In this document: piece after piece, positions 62,190 to 64,000 of the stretch
How positions within the stretch are numbered: position 1 is the first letter of the stretch
Layout of the letters: each line of letters starts with the position of its first letter
Assembly: GCA_028023455.1 (NCBI GenBank)
Contig: JAQFVV010006215.1
Span: forward strand, 10,963,024-11,027,023
Origin: Epiperipatus broadwayi
Lineage: Eukaryota; Onychophora; Udeonychophora; Euonychophora; Peripatidae
DNA: 64,000 bases
Reading direction: 5' to 3'
Made by a program: the position numbers and the translations under genes
The notes under the pieces: generated by a model
What the model was told of the DNA's origin: nothing
Seen by the model: the letters and a program-made list of their open reading frames with translations, nothing else
Databases searched by the model: none

Positions 62190-64000
62190 CCAAACATTAT
62201 TTGTTTATTAATTTTTACACAGAGTTTTACTAAACTTTAAAGAAAAAATCAATCATTCAAAGACATAGCTATATATTATAAATTTAATTTTAACTTTTAC
62301 CATTTGTTTCTGATCTGATAGTATAGGAATCATACTAATGATCTTTAAATTCATGAAAACTGAATTTTAAAAGATGCATTAACTGATTAAGCTATTTTGT
62401 CAACGCTAACAGCTAGAAGAAATTGTATGTACTTATCTATGATGATCTCTTCTGATTTCTTTCGTTTTTTTAAGGGCAAACTAAATGAGTAATTTTCAAA
62501 CATCTAGGATTATTACACATTTATGTAGAATTTAATAGATGTGAAAGGACATATATAGTTGCAATCAACTGCCCATAAAAAAATTATTAAAACAACACAT
62601 AAAATAATGATTAGAGATAACAAACAGGTATATCAGCTGACCATTGTTATACTAATAAATATATGTTTATTTGGAAAAACACAAAAATATTTGGCAGAAA
62701 AGAACAAAAAAATTTTAAAAACTGACATGGTAATGCAAATAATTCCATGGTCAATCTAGGATAATAATTCATAATGTTTGGGGGATCAATCATTAATCTT
62801 GCCTTTAACAATAAATGAAGAAATCAGGAAGACCCTCATAGTTAAGTATATAAAATTTTTACTGACTGTTTCTTTGACAGAATAGACTAGTTGGTTAAGA
62901 GAACCCTCTTAAATTTATTCATAAATCTAGTCACCAATTTTATTCCCATAAAAATATTGTCATTAGTCAGATCAATGTGTGAAGAAAAGACAAATATAAT
63001 ATTATTTGAAATATATACTAACATGTGTGACAGTATTAGCAGTTGATAGTAATCGGAAAATATAAATAAAGTTTGAATTTTATAAAATAACATGTAACAA
63101 GTAAACTAAATGATAATAAAATAGTCCAATATATTATTACAATAAATGCATCAACACAAAAATTCATTCAGTCTAAGATTATATATATCTATAAATGATA
63201 AATTATTTGTGTTAATCTATATCTGTAGTCCATAATAATCTTCATTTTAAACACTGGAATGATCAGATTTCCAAACACTATTAAACTTTTTGTCAGAAAC
63301 TACAAAACATAATAAAATACATCTGCTTTCTCAGTTCTTATAGAAATGATAAGCCTGATAATTAATATACATGACAAGCTTCAAATCAAATCCAATACAA
63401 TCTCTTTCAATAATAATTAAAGATTAAACTTGAAGCTGGGTTTCTATCTAAATTTGTTTTGATGTTTGCCCTAAATAATATCAATTATCAGGTTTGCCAT
63501 TTCTATAAGAATCAAGAAATCAGACACAAATGGTTAGACTATTTTATGTTTTCTAGGTTATCTGACAAAGAATTCAGACTGCACATCAATATTAACAGCA
63601 TTTGAAAAATTTATCATTTATATATATATTCATGATCACCATTTTAATTTTAAGATAAGATGAAAATAAATGACCTAATTCTAGAGATATGTAGGTTAAT
63701 AAGATTCATAAAAAGTTATAAAAAATTTAGGGAAAAGAGTGAAAAAGAACTTTAAAATTGAATAATTTATATTGAAATGCTATTTTCATATAAGTGAGTA
63801 CAAATTTACAACATATTAACATACCACATTATTTTAAAATTAAAATTACCAGATATAAACAATTTTTTTGATTAAAAGTTTTTTTAAACATTTTAATTTG
63901 TTATCAATCATAAGATATAAAGGCATTTATCTGAATAAGCAAAATTAACCAAAAATAAAATTATCACAATAAGTATTTGTGTCCAAGTTACAAAAGAATT
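62190..64000. other. AT-rich noncoding DNA at the right end
   Basis: Apart from the foldback at 63280-63575 I see no element or exon. The frames at 62559-62759 and 62887-63093 have no recognisable features. Confidence 0.55.
63280..63575. repeat. Foldback of about 300 bp with long loop
   Basis: The left arm (about 63283-63364) carries CTTTTTGTCAGA, AAAACATAATAAAAT and TTCTTATAGAAATG. The right arm (about 63483-63575) carries AATTATCAGG, ATTTCTATAAGAA, ATTTTATGTTTTCT and TCTGACAAAG, their mirrors in reverse order, with a roughly 10-base insertion. The loop is about 118 bases. Confidence 0.85.

Overview
The window is AT-rich (my impression is well over 70 percent A+T), has long introns, and is packed with LINE fragments, foldback repeats and microsatellites. 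This fits nuclear DNA of an invertebrate animal. The one host gene I recognise belongs to an animal family, HHIP-like. The LINE families are kinds I associate with arthropods, molluscs and cnidarians, but I cannot name the species. I see no operons, ribosome binding sites, CRISPR array, rRNA or functional tRNA gene.

Host gene: two + strand exons at 23147-23290 and 32845-32974 encode adjacent parts of the soluble-glucose-dehydrogenase-type beta-propeller of a hedgehog-interacting-protein-like (HHIPL) protein. They are joined in phase across an intron of about 9.55 kb. I could not find the other exons, so the gene must run past the window or have short, diverged exons that I missed.

Mobile DNA, left to right: a minus-strand RTE-type LINE (about 5361-7805) abuts a decayed Penelope-like element with a GIY-YIG nuclease remnant (7802-8790). 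A piggyBac-like non-autonomous element lies at 20963-21717. A large inverted-repeat element at 32022-32615 has a partial relative at 39480-39920. Foldbacks lie at 25485-25648, 27828-28060, 37245-37556 and 39153-39427. A LINE with a zinc-finger-like C-terminus lies at about 41000-42480. A (GATA)n/(GGTA)n array of about 1.07 kb runs directly into a foldback (43500-45220), followed by twin AT palindromes (45561-45697).

From 49.9 to 61.2 kb four more LINE copies follow one another: jockey-like (49900-52490), a second type (53270-55190), a near-complete RTE on the + strand (56720-59590), and an endonuclease fragment between two (AAT)n tracts (59995-61190). Between the second and third sits an array of about 1.1 kb of 290-300 bp units whose first unit is inverted. 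Two more foldbacks lie at 61985-62189 and 63280-63575.

Every LINE shows stops or frameshifts, and in two the catalytic motif C is altered, so none looks autonomous. The rest is AT-rich intergenic or intronic sequence. The strongest structural signal in the window is its density of long inverted repeats, including a 164 bp palindrome with only two mismatched pairs.
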